Assembly (NCBI GenBank): GCA_030427065.1
Contig: JAUHWU010000011.1
Span: forward strand, 1 to 46,600
Direction of reading: 5' to 3'
Source: Gammaproteobacteria bacterium
GTDB taxonomy: Bacteria > Pseudomonadota > Gammaproteobacteria > Pseudomonadales > Pseudohongiellaceae
DNA: 46,600 bases
The position numbers and the translations under genes are program-made. Under the pieces are notes generated by a model that saw only the letters and a list, made by a program, of their open reading frames with translations, did no database searches and had not been told where the DNA came from. How positions within the stretch are numbered: position 1 is the stretch's first letter; each line of letters starts with the position of its first letter. Below are positions 1 to 8,427 of the stretch, piece after piece.

Positions 1-85
1 GTTTTATGTTCAGAAAATGAGTCTGTAGAGCGCGCGATATAAAAGGTTGTTGGTCTCTTTCGAGCCCTTGTTGTAGGTGCCCCAA

Positions 86-391
86 ATGATTAAAACAATT
101 GTTCTTGGACTTGTTCTGGGTACCACGCTTGGTGTTGCCCTGGCGACAGAGTTGTTCTTGCGTGTCGGCATGCAACCCCATACTTTCCTTTTGCTGCTGT
201 CAGGACTGTTTATTGCAATGCTTCTGGTACATCGGGGAGTTGCAGTGCTTGCCGCGGTAATCGTACTGACCTTGTCCGTACTGCAGTCTGACCAGTTTTT
301 TATTACTCATGGATTTGACCGGGACCTGTTGATGGTTGCGCTGCTTCTTGTGGTTGTTTATCCCATCGTGGACAAGGTAATGCATTCCTGA
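86..391 (+). CDS. Small integral membrane protein, family not recognised
   Basis: A 101-residue protein made almost entirely of hydrophobic segments, about three predicted membrane helices (roughly residues 3-25, 33-67 and 80-97). I do not recognise a named family. The ATG at 86 is preferred over the in-frame GTG at 77 because AGGTG lies a suitable distance upstream. The C-terminal stretch, DRD followed by a hydrophobic helix and YPIVDKV, matches the C-terminus of the broken reading frame at 3243-3519 on the other strand (DRD, then FPIAYRV). The two are therefore paralogues in inverted orientation. No function is inferred. Confidence 0.6.
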   Translation: MIKTIVLGLVLGTTLGVALATELFLRVGMQPHTFLLLLSGLFIAMLLVHRGVAVLAAVIVLTLSVLQSDQFFITHGFDRDLLMVALLLVVVYPIVDKVMHS

Positions 392-615
392 CGCCTGTTG
401 TTCCGCAACGTGCATTGGGGTGAGGGTTGCTTAAAGCCGGGATGCTGCGTTGCACAAAGAAACCGCATGGTGGCTTATCTTGATATTTTCAAAAAACACC
501 CTCCTCAACGTTAAAAATTCAGACAAATTTATGGTAAACAAAAAGTAACGATTAACACTGTTTTTATCGGTATTTTTCATTTCACATATTTTTATAATCA
601 AAAAAAGCCTGAAAA

Positions 616-823
616 TTATGCACAAAAAAACTTGCTGCCTGACTAAGCCTTTAAAAATAGGGGTTTTATGAAGGTATTGTTAAAGAAATCTGTAACGTAT
701 TGATATATATGGATAAATAATTGATTAAAATTTAAACAATTTGTAAGCAAACACCAAATTGCGGGCAATGTACTAGTGTCACCATAGCTTATCCATAGAC
801 TTATCCACAGAATCTGTGGAAAA
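616..823. promoter_or_regulatory. Cluster of five DnaA-box-like sites
   Basis: Strict TTWTNCACA matches are TTATGCACA (616-624, +), TTATCCACA (801-809, +) and TGTGGAAAA (815-823, the inverse of TTTTCCACA). One-mismatch sites are TATGGATAA (708-716, inverse of TTATCCATA) and TTATCCATA (789-797, +). The last three sites lie within 35 bp, two direct and one inverted. A strict match is expected about once per 16 kb by chance in equal-base DNA, so three within 208 bp is a real cluster. Other strict matches in the window are single and lie in the nrd locus (22292, 24953, 26154). Confidence 0.65.
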
Positions 824-884
824 AACAGTCCCGCTCATCTTAAAATCCGTTATTCACTGGCTGTATCCCTGATTTCACTTGTGA

Positions 885-893
885 TGATATAAT
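885..893 (+). promoter_or_regulatory. Extended -10 promoter for the gene at 941
   Basis: TGATATAAT, a perfect extended -10 element (TGn then TATAAT), ends about 48 bases before the start codon. No good -35 box is visible 17 bp upstream, which is usual for extended -10 promoters. The DnaA boxes at 789-823 lie 60-100 bp upstream of it, so DnaA could act on this promoter. Confidence 0.5.
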
Positions 894-940
894 TTTGCGA
901 ATCCGGTAATGTTTTTCCGGACCCCTATCAGAGAGTATTA

Positions 941-1576
941 ATGATCGAAATTGATGAAAACATCCCTTTCCTCTGGCGCCTGAGGGCACAGGAAGATGGC
1001 GATGGATTTTGCATTGTTTCCATGGTCGTGCCATTTAATGCCGGCGACAGGAACCTGGAACATACCATTGAGACAGATATAGTCAGTCTTACTGCCGATT
1101 ACAGCGGTGAAGAGGAAGATGAAATCCTCGAGTGGAACGAGGATGACATTAGCCTGTTTCTTAAACTGATTGCCAGCAGCCAGTTTGGGCAACCGCTTGC
1201 CACCGGTGGCACCATCAAGGTAGATCTGAATGATCCGGATACCATTGAAATAGTAAATATTGTCGCTGCAGCAGGCTTCGGTCTGGCTCAGACAGGGGAT
1301 AATTACCTGGTTGATTCTGATTATTCACAAATCAGTTTCAGCTGTGAGATAGGATCACAAATTTCTCTCAATACCGTTACCGGATACAAACGTGGTGTCG
1401 TCGTTGATATGGATGACGATCATGTGGTGTGTGTGATGCAGGAGAGAATTGAGCAGGTAACAGCCCAGCAGGACGATGAAATTCTGCCTCATGACGTGTT
1501 GCTGGTAAAACGTCATCAGGTGCTTGATCCTTTATATACCCGCGATGAACCTTATAAGTCGGATGTTCTGCATTAG
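941..1576 (+). CDS. Acidic hypothetical protein
   Basis: A 211-residue, soluble, very acidic protein with Asp/Glu-rich stretches (EEEDEILEWNEDD near residues 55-67 and MDDDH near 149). No signal peptide, membrane helix or catalytic motif is visible and I do not recognise the family. The mix of short beta-like segments suggests a compact alpha/beta or beta protein. The ATG has a weak GAGAG ribosome site. It has its own extended -10 promoter and lies directly beside the DnaA-box cluster. It is followed 66 bp later by prfC in the same direction, so read-through into prfC is possible. It is likely a real gene because of the promoter, its length and the open frame's composition. Confidence 0.7.
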   Translation: MIEIDENIPFLWRLRAQEDGDGFCIVSMVVPFNAGDRNLEHTIETDIVSLTADYSGEEEDEILEWNEDDISLFLKLIASSQFGQPLATGGTIKVDLNDPDTIEIVNIVAAAGFGLAQTGDNYLVDSDYSQISFSCEIGSQISLNTVTGYKRGVVVDMDDDHVVCVMQERIEQVTAQQDDEILPHDVLLVKRHQVLDPLYTRDEPYKSDVLH

Positions 1577-1642
1577 CGTTTCTCCCGTCGATTTTTCATT
1601 CGCCCTTCATTTTCTCGAACTTTAACAAAACAGTAGCCAACT

Positions 1643-3223
1643 ATGAGCAAGTTTGAAGCGGACGTTTCCAAACGCCGTACTTTTGCCATTATTTCTCACC
1701 CCGATGCCGGTAAAACCACTATTACTGAAAAGTTATTGCTGTGGGGAAAGCTTATTCAGAAAGCCGGTACGGTGAAAGGCAGAAAGTCTGACCGCATGGC
1801 CACATCTGACTGGATGACAATGGAGCAGGAGAGGGGAATTTCTGTCACCTCTTCGGTGATGCAATTTCCCTATCATGATCGAGTGGTCAATCTGCTCGAT
1901 ACGCCAGGTCATGAAGACTTTTCCGAGGATACCTATCGTACCCTGACTGCGGTGGATTCAGTATTGATGGTTATCGATGGAGCCAAAGGGGTAGAGGCAC
2001 GCACTATAAAGCTTATGGAAGTTTGCCGGCTGCGAGACACACCAATTCTGACCTTTATCAACAAGATGGATCGGGATATTCGCGATCCCATTGATTTGCT
2101 GGATGAAGTGGAGAATATTCTGAAGATTGAATGTGCTCCGATTTACTGGCCTTTGGGTATGGGCAAGGAATTCAAGGGAATTTATAACCTGTTCACCGAC
2201 ACTATTTACGTTTATGACCATAGCCATGCTGATGAGGTGAACGAAGTTATGAGCATTGAGGGACTTGGTAGTGATGAGGCAGCAAAGTTGCTGGGCAGTT
2301 ATGTAGACGATTTCCGGGAAGAAATTGAACTGGTGCGGGGTGCAAGCCACGAATTTAATCTGCAGGCCTATCTGGAAGGCAGGCAGACTCCCGTCTTTTT
2401 CGGAACAGCACTGGGAAATTTTGGTGTCGAGCAGATGCTCAATGATTTTGTTGAATGGGCACCGTCACCTCAGAACAGGGAGGCCGCCAGTCGTGAAGTG
2501 GATGCAAACGAAAAAGAATTTTCCGGATTTATATTCAAGATCCAGGCCAACATGGATCCGCGTCATCGTGACCGCATTGCCTTTATGCGAATTTGTTCCG
2601 GCGCCTATGAACAGGGCATGAAAATGAAGCATGTGCGAACTGGCAAAGAAATTCGAATCAGTGACGCTGTGACTTTCCTGGCCGGAGAAAGAGAGCAGGC
2701 TGAGTATGCCGTTTCCGGTGATATTGTGGGTTTACATAATCATGGCACCATTCAGATCGGTGATACTTTTACTACAGGTGAGGATCTGCAATATACGGGT
2801 ATTCCGCACTTTGCTCCCGAACTTTTCAAGCGCATTCGCCTGAAGGACCCGTTGAAACTGAAACAGCTGTTAAAAGGCTTGCGTCAGTTGTCCGAAGAAG
2901 GATCGACTCAGGTATTTATGCCATTGAATAATAACGACCTGATCGTGGGGGCGGTAGGGGTACTGCAGTTTGAAGTGGTGGCCTATCGTCTTAAGGATGA
3001 ATACAAGGTGGATTGTGTCTATGAGCCGGTCAATGTACACACCGCACGCTGGGTTTACTCCGGGAATAGTACGAAGCTTGAAGAATTCAGACGCAAGGCC
3101 GGTGATAACCTGGCAATGGATGGTGGAGATTATCTGACTTACCTTGCCCCTACGCGTGTAAATCTGGAACTGACCCGGGAAAGATGGCCGGATATTGAGT
3201 TCAAGGCGACCAGGGAACATTAA
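1643..3223 (+). CDS. prfC: Peptide chain release factor 3
   Basis: RF3 is the translational GTPase that removes RF1/RF2 from ribosomes after peptide release. At 526 residues it is close to the E. coli length of 529. The G1 loop is SHPDAGKTT (residues 18-26), followed by the QERGISV switch I region, G3 DTPGH (86-90) and G4 NKMD (140-143). The [11 protein letters not shown] segment and the C-terminal domain ending in [18 protein letters not shown] are RF3-like and not EF-G-like. There is no strong Shine-Dalgarno before the ATG. The gene converges on the broken membrane-protein paralogue just downstream. The assignment is firm. Confidence 0.97.
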   Translation: MSKFEADVSKRRTFAIISHPDAGKTTITEKLLLWGKLIQKAGTVKGRKSDRMATSDWMTMEQERGISVTSSVMQFPYHDRVVNLLDTPGHEDFSEDTYRTLTAVDSVLMVIDGAKGVEARTIKLMEVCRLRDTPILTFINKMDRDIRDPIDLLDEVENILKIECAPIYWPLGMGKEFKGIYNLFTDTIYVYDHSHADEVNEVMSIEGLGSDEAAKLLGSYVDDFREEIELVRGASHEFNLQAYLEGRQTPVFFGTALGNFGVEQMLNDFVEWAPSPQNREAASREVDANEKEFSGFIFKIQANMDPRHRDRIAFMRICSGAYEQGMKMKHVRTGKEIRISDAVTFLAGEREQAEYAVSGDIVGLHNHGTIQIGDTFTTGEDLQYTGIPHFAPELFKRIRLKDPLKLKQLLKGLRQLSEEGSTQVFMPLNNNDLIVGAVGVLQFEVVAYRLKDEYKVDCVYEPVNVHTARWVYSGNSTKLEEFRRKAGDNLAMDGGDYLTYLAPTRVNLELTRERWPDIEFKATREH

Positions 3224-3242
3224 CGCCCCGGCTTCACAAGGG

Positions 3243-3519
3243 TTATTTCTTTCCCACAAACACCCGGTAGGCGATGGGAAAAAGAATCATCAGGATTACG
3301 ACAACAATCAGCGCGTCGCGATCAATGTAATATTGCGCGAGAAAGTCGTCGGGCAGATTTATCGCCAGGCTTAAAAGTGCAATGATAATAATCAGGGCAA
3401 TGCCACGAAAAGCGACCATCACGGTAATTCCTTTCAACGCCAAAACTTTCCAGCAGACTGGCACTGAGTGTAACGCCGGCAGTCATGAAAACCACGAGAG
3501 CCAATAACAGGATCTTCAT
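3243..3519 (-). pseudogene. Frameshifted inverted paralogue of the membrane protein at 86-391
   Basis: Reading from the ATG at 3519, the frame gives MKILLLALVVFMTAGV up to FGVE, then goes out of frame. A second frame continues with ITVMVAFRGIAL, DRDALIVVV and FPIAYRVFVGKK. Joined, the two halves line up with the intact 101-residue protein at 86-391 (HRGVA/FRGIA, DRD-x-L, YPIVDKV/FPIAYRV). From ATG to stop the copy is 277 bp, against 306 bp for the intact gene. The missing 29 bp correspond to about ten residues near position 30, which explains the frameshift. It looks like a decayed paralogue rather than two small genes; a sequencing error would not normally remove 29 bp. Confidence 0.65.
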
Positions 3520-3635
3520 AACGCCATATCCAGTGTAAAAGGTCAAGCAAGAAACATTGCTCTGCCTGTATCCGGGGCCTGAACTTTTTCACCCAAACCT
3601 CATACAGATTTTCAGGTCAGCTCAGTACAAACTGA

Positions 3636-4784
3636 TCAGATAAATTTCTCTTCGTCTTCGCCGTCATCATGGTTGACCAGGGACAGTCCCCCGGTACGAT
3701 CTTCCTCATCATGTTGCCCAACCTCACTTTCAGCCAGAGACACTTTGAGGCGAAGGTTGTTGGCAGAGTCTGCATTTTTCAATGCTTCCTCAAGGGTAAT
3801 TCTTCCTTCCCGATACAAATGAAAAAGCGCTGAGTCAAAGGTTCGCATTCCCTGCTGCTCGGATTTTTCCATGACTTCCTTGATATCCTCGATCTTGCCA
3901 TTTTTGATCAGGTCCTGAACACGGGGTGTTCCCAGCAGAATTTCAATGGCAGCCGCCCGTTTGCCATCCACGGTAGGGATTAGACGCTGGGAGACAAAGC
4001 CGCGTAGATTCAGTGACAAATCCAGGTACAACTGCTTGTGTCTTTCTTCAGGAAAGAAGTTAATGATTCGATCCAGAGCCTGATTGGCATTGTTGGCATG
4101 GAGCGTGGAAAGACACAGGTGGCCGGTTTCCGCAAAAGCCAGTGCATGCTCCATGGTTTCCTGGGTTCTGATTTCGCCGATCAAAATTACATCAGGAGCC
4201 TGACGCAGGGTGTTCTTTAGTGCTTCTTCGTAAGAAACGGTGTCCACGCCAACTTCACGCTGGTTGATAATGGATTTCTTGTGCTGATGGACAAACTCCA
4301 CCGGATCCTCAATGGTAATGATATGACCATCAGAGTTGGTATTACGATAATCGATCAGTGATGCCAGTGAGGTGGATTTACCGGAACCGGTACCGCCGAC
4401 AAAAAGTACCAGGCCATTTTTGTGCATCATTAGCTTGGTCAGGGTTTCCGGCAGGCCCAGATCCTTGAAGTTGGGGATTTCAGTCTTGATATTACGGGCA
4501 ACAATACCGACTTCATTACGTTGCTGGAAAATGTTTACACGAAAACGACCAATGCCTTCTTCAAAAAGCGCAAGGTTCATTTCCGGACTATGCTCAAATT
4601 CCTGAATCTGCTCATCGCTCATGATCGAGTAGGCTATTTTTTTGGTATAACCAGGCGGTAGCGATTTCGCAGTCATTGGCATCAGCTTTCCGAATGCCTT
4701 CATGCTGGGAGGCGCCCCGGTAGTCAGGAAAAGGTCTGAACCATCTTTTTCAATCATTACCTTGAGCAGGTCTTTTAATTCCAT
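3636..4784 (-). CDS. pilU: Type IV pilus retraction ATPase PilU
   Basis: A hexameric secretion-superfamily ATPase that works with PilT to retract type IV pili at the inner membrane. Its 382 residues match PilU rather than the shorter PilT. Walker A is GGTGSGKST (130-138), the Asp box is IITIEDPVEF (155-164), Walker B is DVILIGEIR (198-206), and the His box is LSTLHANN. The C-terminus carries a PilU-like acidic tail (DDGEDEEKFI). No pilT lies next to it, whereas pilT and pilU are paired in Pseudomonas and many relatives. It sits downstream of pyrB on the same strand with a 50-bp gap and may be read from the pyrB promoter. Confidence 0.92.
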   Translation of the reverse strand: MELKDLLKVMIEKDGSDLFLTTGAPPSMKAFGKLMPMTAKSLPPGYTKKIAYSIMSDEQIQEFEHSPEMNLALFEEGIGRFRVNIFQQRNEVGIVARNIKTEIPNFKDLGLPETLTKLMMHKNGLVLFVGGTGSGKSTSLASLIDYRNTNSDGHIITIEDPVEFVHQHKKSIINQREVGVDTVSYEEALKNTLRQAPDVILIGEIRTQETMEHALAFAETGHLCLSTLHANNANQALDRIINFFPEERHKQLYLDLSLNLRGFVSQRLIPTVDGKRAAAIEILLGTPRVQDLIKNGKIEDIKEVMEKSEQQGMRTFDSALFHLYREGRITLEEALKNADSANNLRLKVSLAESEVGQHDEEDRTGGLSLVNHDDGEDEEKFI

Positions 4785-4834
4785 AACGACAACCCCTCAG
4801 ATCAGTGTTTGTGAACTTGCTTGGTTAATGTTTA

Positions 4835-5845
4835 TTAGAAACGTTTTTCAGTGTACCACTTTACCTCAACTGCGGAATCATGAACCATGTCCTGCACACC
4901 CAAGGTCAGCACAAACAGGGCCATTCGAATCAATACGCCATTATCCGTCTGACGGAAAATAGCGAGGCTGGGATGCTGATTCAGGTCTATATCCAGTTCA
5001 TTGGCTTCAGCACGGGAGTCACGTGGTAAGGGGTGCATGATGACTGTATTGGGTTTGCAGTGACTGGTGTAGATGGCCTGATTGAGACGAAAGCGACCCC
5101 GGTAAATATCTGCTTCCTTGCGGTCTTCGAAACGCTCTTCCTGGATACGGGTGAGGTAAACTGTGTCGTTATCCTTCAGGCCGCTTTCCATGTCATCAGT
5201 TTCTATGACGGTGTTACCTCGCTGACGGATTATTTCTACAATTTCTTCCGGCATTTTCAGCTCGGCCGGTGAAATCAGGGTAAAGGTAATATTGTCATAC
5301 AGGTTTAACAGCTTGGACAAGGAATGCACGGTTCGACCATATTTCAGATCACCGACCATGGCAATGCGGATGCCATTGAGTTCATCTGCGATGCGCAGTT
5401 CTTTCTTTATGGTATACAGGTCAAGCAAGGCCTGGGAGGGATGCTCTGAAGGCCCGTCACCGGCATTGATTACCGGGACACGACTGGCACGGGAAAACTC
5501 ATCTACCGAGCCGGCAACCGGGTGACGCATGGCAATGACGTCACTGTAGCCGCTTATCACGCGTGCGGTGTCATACAGGGACTCGCCCTTGGTGATGGCA
5601 GATGCCTTGATATCAGTGGTTTCGCGAACCTGACCACCCAGCAGATTGAAGGCACAGCCGAAACTGACCCGGGTGCGTGTGCTGGGCTCGAAAAAAAGAT
5701 TGCCGAGAATTGCGCCATCGAGCACCCGAGTGTGCATTTTGCGCTGTGCGTAAGGTTCCATCTCATCTGCCACACGAAACAATTCTTTAACATCATTTTT
5801 ATCAAATTGACTGATGGAAAGTATGTGTGAGCCGAGAAAATTCAT
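4835..5845 (-). CDS. pyrB: Aspartate carbamoyltransferase catalytic chain
   Basis: Catalyses carbamoyl phosphate plus aspartate to N-carbamoylaspartate, the second step of de novo pyrimidine synthesis. The carbamoyl-phosphate loop STRTR is at 55-59, followed by GDGPSEHPSQALLDLYTI and the HPLPRDSR loop near the C-terminus. Its 336 residues match the usual length. There is no pyrI and no pyrC-like pseudo-dihydroorotase next to it; the true pyrC lies at 41622. A perfect TATAAT ends only 7 bases before the ATG and there is no Shine-Dalgarno, so the mRNA may be leaderless, leaving no room for the attenuator leader known from E. coli pyrBI. Confidence 0.95.
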   Translation of the reverse strand: MNFLGSHILSISQFDKNDVKELFRVADEMEPYAQRKMHTRVLDGAILGNLFFEPSTRTRVSFGCAFNLLGGQVRETTDIKASAITKGESLYDTARVISGYSDVIAMRHPVAGSVDEFSRASRVPVINAGDGPSEHPSQALLDLYTIKKELRIADELNGIRIAMVGDLKYGRTVHSLSKLLNLYDNITFTLISPAELKMPEEIVEIIRQRGNTVIETDDMESGLKDNDTVYLTRIQEERFEDRKEADIYRGRFRLNQAIYTSHCKPNTVIMHPLPRDSRAEANELDIDLNQHPSLAIFRQTDNGVLIRMALFVLTLGVQDMVHDSAVEVKWYTEKRF

Positions 5846-5852
5846 AGCAGGG

Positions 5853-5883
5853 ATTATATGACTAAATTTGGCACAAGTCTCAA
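5853..5883 (-). promoter_or_regulatory. pyrB promoter with -10 box almost touching the start codon
   Basis: On the minus strand TATAAT occupies 5858-5853, and the start codon is at 5845-5843 with only seven bases between. A TTGAGA hexamer at 5883-5878, with a 19-bp spacer, is a possible -35. The predicted transcription start falls on or next to the A of the ATG. Confidence 0.45.
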
Positions 5884-5996
5884 GTTACAAGGGGTTTAGA
5901 TTCACCTTTTGTGATGTATTGAGGGGGGGGGTGGGCACGGGGCTGCCAGTGCAGTATCCGGCATGATGACTGCCAATACCCGCCATGAGGTGGCCT

Positions 5997-7562
5997 TTAG
6001 CCCTCGATGTTTTGTACTAAAGTAGAAGACAAAAACTCTTCCAATGCTGCGATTTCAGAGAACAGGCAACGAAAGCCGATGTAGCCATCAGGTCGAATTA
6101 AATACATTATTGCTGTCTGGTCAATTTCATAAGTGGCCTGGAAAGCTGCTGAGACCCCCAACTTATAACATTGGAGGGATTCAGCATAGGATTTTGCCAG
6201 GTCTTCACCTTTGCCGGCTATTTCCAGGTCTGTACCGGAGAGAAGCAGGGTATATTTTGTATTTCCGATAATACTGAATAATGAATGACCAGTTTCGAGG
6301 TCAACATCCGGTGCACGATCACCAATGGTGGGCCCTGGCAAGGGAGTCAGGTCTGGATATTGCTCAATATAGTCCTTGTAGGTATAGGATATACCGGAGC
6401 AACAGCCAACCACTTTTTTCAGAAACTTCGCATCTTCCATTTGCCCGCCACGTTCACTGATATCTTTGCCGTGACCCATAAATATCTCATGCAAAGAAGA
6501 AGCTGCCCATATAACCTGCTCGGCTATGGGTCTGCGCTCTGCTTCATAAGTATCGAGCAATGCAGCCCTGGCCCGCCCTGATTCCACCAGGCCCAGTTTC
6601 CAGCCCAGATTCCAGGCATCCTGAATGCAGCAATTCATGCCCTGACCGCCGGTTGTGGAATGCACATGAGCAGAATCACCGACCAGGAAGATTTGCTGGT
6701 TTCGATAAGCTTTTGCCAGACGTACCCAGCTTTCCCATTGTGAATGCCAGATTCTTTCGCCCATGCTGACACCATCAAAATGCTGGTCCATGAGTTTTTG
6801 AATATTTTCTTCAGGTGTAGCATCCGGATCTGTTGATTCGCCTCTGTCACTGACCAGTAAACGGTAAAAATCTCCAGGCAATTTGGCCACCATCATGAAA
6901 TGATCTGTCCCCGCACAGTAGTGAATATGTTCATTACTGTCCGGAAAATTATTCAGGCGAATATCAAGATTCTGCAGTACAGTACCCTGATAATTACTTT
7001 CATCCTGTTCCACTTCCAGGCAGCGACGCACCTGGGAATTGATGCCATCACAGGCAATAACATATTTTGATCGAATAATTTCTTCTGCGCCGGTTTCAGT
7101 ATTGCGTACCACTGAAATAACACCCCTGGTGTCTTGCTCAACACTGATGAGCTGCATTCCCCATTCAGCGTTTCGATTAAAATGCTGATGCCAGTATTCC
7201 CGCAGCGCTTGTTCTGTTTCGTCTTGCCGATGCACCAGCAGATAGGGGTAACGACAATCTGTGGTGGTAAAATCAATGCCCATTTTCACAACATTACGTT
7301 TACCCTCGTTGACATAGTGCAGGTCATAACCCTTGTTTTTTATGCCCCGTTGTAAAAAATTTTGGGCCAGTTTTTGATCCATTAGTTCAAATATTTCCAG
7401 CATTCTGGAATGTACGGTGATTGCACGTGAAGCCAGAGATGGGGCAGCCAGGCGATCAATAGTTCGAAAGGGAACACCATAGCGAGATAATTGCAGGGAT
7501 AACATGGTGCCAGAGGCTCCTGCTCCAACAACAAGGATGGATATTTCAGATTTTTTTGTCAT
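5997..7562 (-). CDS. FAD-dependent aromatic-type monooxygenase (PheA/TfdB-MhpA family)
   Basis: A class A flavoprotein hydroxylase that probably uses NAD(P)H and O2 to hydroxylate a small, perhaps phenolic or polyketide-like, substrate. The dinucleotide-binding motif GAGASG is at 13-18 with an acidic residue after strand two (FRTIDR). The CDG motif is at 171-173 and the FAD-ribityl motif GDSAHVHSTTGGQGMN starts at 295. A C-terminal thioredoxin-like domain, typical of the phenol hydroxylase branch, spans roughly residues 400-521. Length (521) is normal. The substrate cannot be read from sequence. It is transcribed divergently from the Rieske/PQQ dehydrogenase pair across a 200-bp gap, so the three could share a role, but this is only contextual. 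Confidence 0.85.
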   Translation of the reverse strand: MTKKSEISILVVGAGASGTMLSLQLSRYGVPFRTIDRLAAPSLASRAITVHSRMLEIFELMDQKLAQNFLQRGIKNKGYDLHYVNEGKRNVVKMGIDFTTTDCRYPYLLVHRQDETEQALREYWHQHFNRNAEWGMQLISVEQDTRGVISVVRNTETGAEEIIRSKYVIACDGINSQVRRCLEVEQDESNYQGTVLQNLDIRLNNFPDSNEHIHYCAGTDHFMMVAKLPGDFYRLLVSDRGESTDPDATPEENIQKLMDQHFDGVSMGERIWHSQWESWVRLAKAYRNQQIFLVGDSAHVHSTTGGQGMNCCIQDAWNLGWKLGLVESGRARAALLDTYEAERRPIAEQVIWAASSLHEIFMGHGKDISERGGQMEDAKFLKKVVGCCSGISYTYKDYIEQYPDLTPLPGPTIGDRAPDVDLETGHSLFSIIGNTKYTLLLSGTDLEIAGKGEDLAKSYAESLQCYKLGVSAAFQATYEIDQTAIMYLIRPDGYIGFRCLFSEIAALEEFLSSTLVQNIEG

Positions 7563-7763
7563 TTTATATATGAAACCCGGCGTTTAATTGGTAATGAGAA
7601 TATATGCTGCCTTGAGATTTTTATGTGCATTATGCCAAAACTTAAGGCTTCTCATCAATAAATGAATATATGACTCAGGGAATAAATTGTCATATTCTTG
7701 CATTACAAAGTAATCAATATTGTTAATACTTGTTTGTACTACTATACAGTAAGGAGTGAGTCT
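7563..7763. promoter_or_regulatory. Divergent promoter region between monooxygenase and Rieske gene
   Basis: About 200 bp, AT-rich, with divergent start codons at both ends. The segment TTGTTAATACTTG ... TACTATACAGT (about 7717-7750) offers plausible promoter elements for the Rieske gene, followed by AAGGAG at 7751-7756, a clear Shine-Dalgarno. No obvious palindromic operator was found. Confidence 0.4.
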
Positions 7764-8369
7764 GTGGGGGCTAAAAAAAAACATGGGAGTAAAATGCTGC
7801 GCCGAGATGTTCTTGGCAGCTTGTGCGTGACGGGGTTGGCTATTCCTTTGGGCAGTACCGCACAGATTCCTGATGAAGCCAGCCTTATACCACCCAAAGA
7901 AAATGATGTTCTGGTATATAGCTTTGGCGAGGATTCGGGCAAGGTTATTCGCATAGATGAGCTGGCAGTGGATACCAAACAAATTTTTGCCTGGGCCATG
8001 GATCCTCTCTCCGGCAAGGTACGTAATGGCACCCGCCTGAATCAGGTGCTTCTTATCCGGGTGGATGTTTCCCGCATGAGCGAAGCAACAGCAAGCAAGA
8101 GTATTAATGGATTGGTTGCATATTCCGGCGTTTGCAGCCACACCGGCTGTGATGTGACAGACTGGAATAGCGAATTTCTGCGCTTTCAGTGTCCCTGTCA
8201 CGAGTCCCAGTTTGACCCGGCAGATGGTGCGCGTGTTGTGGGAGGCCCGGCACCATGGCAACTGGCAGCTTTGCCATTGAAAGAGATTGAAGGCAATGTC
8301 GGGGTCGCTGGTGAATTTGAGGGCAGGGTAGGATTTCAGCAACCTGGTTTGTCACCTTTTGGAATATAA
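7764..8369 (+). CDS. Tat-exported Rieske [2Fe-2S] protein
   Basis: A 201-residue one-electron carrier predicted to act in the periplasm. The GTG start at 7764 is chosen because AAGGAG lies 7 bases upstream. This gives a basic n-region with a twin-arginine pair (R13-R14 in MLRRDVLG), then a hydrophobic stretch ending in STAQ, a Tat-type signal or anchor. The cluster motif is CSHTGC (124-129) plus CPCH (143-146). C124/H126 and C143/H146 are the Fe ligands, and C129/C145 would form the disulfide seen in high-potential bc1-type Rieske proteins. It lacks cytochrome b or other bc1 partners nearby. It lies 58 bp before a PQQ dehydrogenase in the same direction, which suggests it accepts or relays electrons from that enzyme. 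An ATG at 7794 is an alternative start. Confidence 0.85.
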   Translation: MGAKKKHGSKMLRRDVLGSLCVTGLAIPLGSTAQIPDEASLIPPKENDVLVYSFGEDSGKVIRIDELAVDTKQIFAWAMDPLSGKVRNGTRLNQVLLIRVDVSRMSEATASKSINGLVAYSGVCSHTGCDVTDWNSEFLRFQCPCHESQFDPADGARVVGGPAPWQLAALPLKEIEGNVGVAGEFEGRVGFQQPGLSPFGI

Positions 8370-8427
8370 AAAGATAATCTGGAAGATAAAGCGGCATTAG
8401 AGAATTCATTAATAAAGGGGATGGCAC

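Larger units (their letters stand above)
392..940. other. AT-rich gene-free region with DnaA-box cluster
   Basis: About 550 bases without a credible gene. From about 480 to 770 it is strongly AT-rich, with runs such as TTGATTAAAATTTAAAC near 721. It is followed by a group of DnaA boxes and by a promoter for the gene at 941. Small open frames on the minus strand here are AT-rich noise. The layout, an AT-rich stretch next to clustered DnaA boxes, resembles a replication-origin or DnaA-titration/regulatory region. Confidence 0.6.

Noticed and set aside
5923-5935. Run of nine G downstream of the pyrB promoter area as a phase-variation tract
   Set aside because: It lies in the intergenic region more than 60 bp upstream of pyrB and downstream of the monooxygenase promoter-free end, outside any coding frame or promoter core; no target for switching is evident.
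7584-8342. A 252-codon minus-strand frame over the Rieske gene
   Set aside because: Antisense shadow; the plus strand has a ribosome site, Tat motif and full Rieske ligands.
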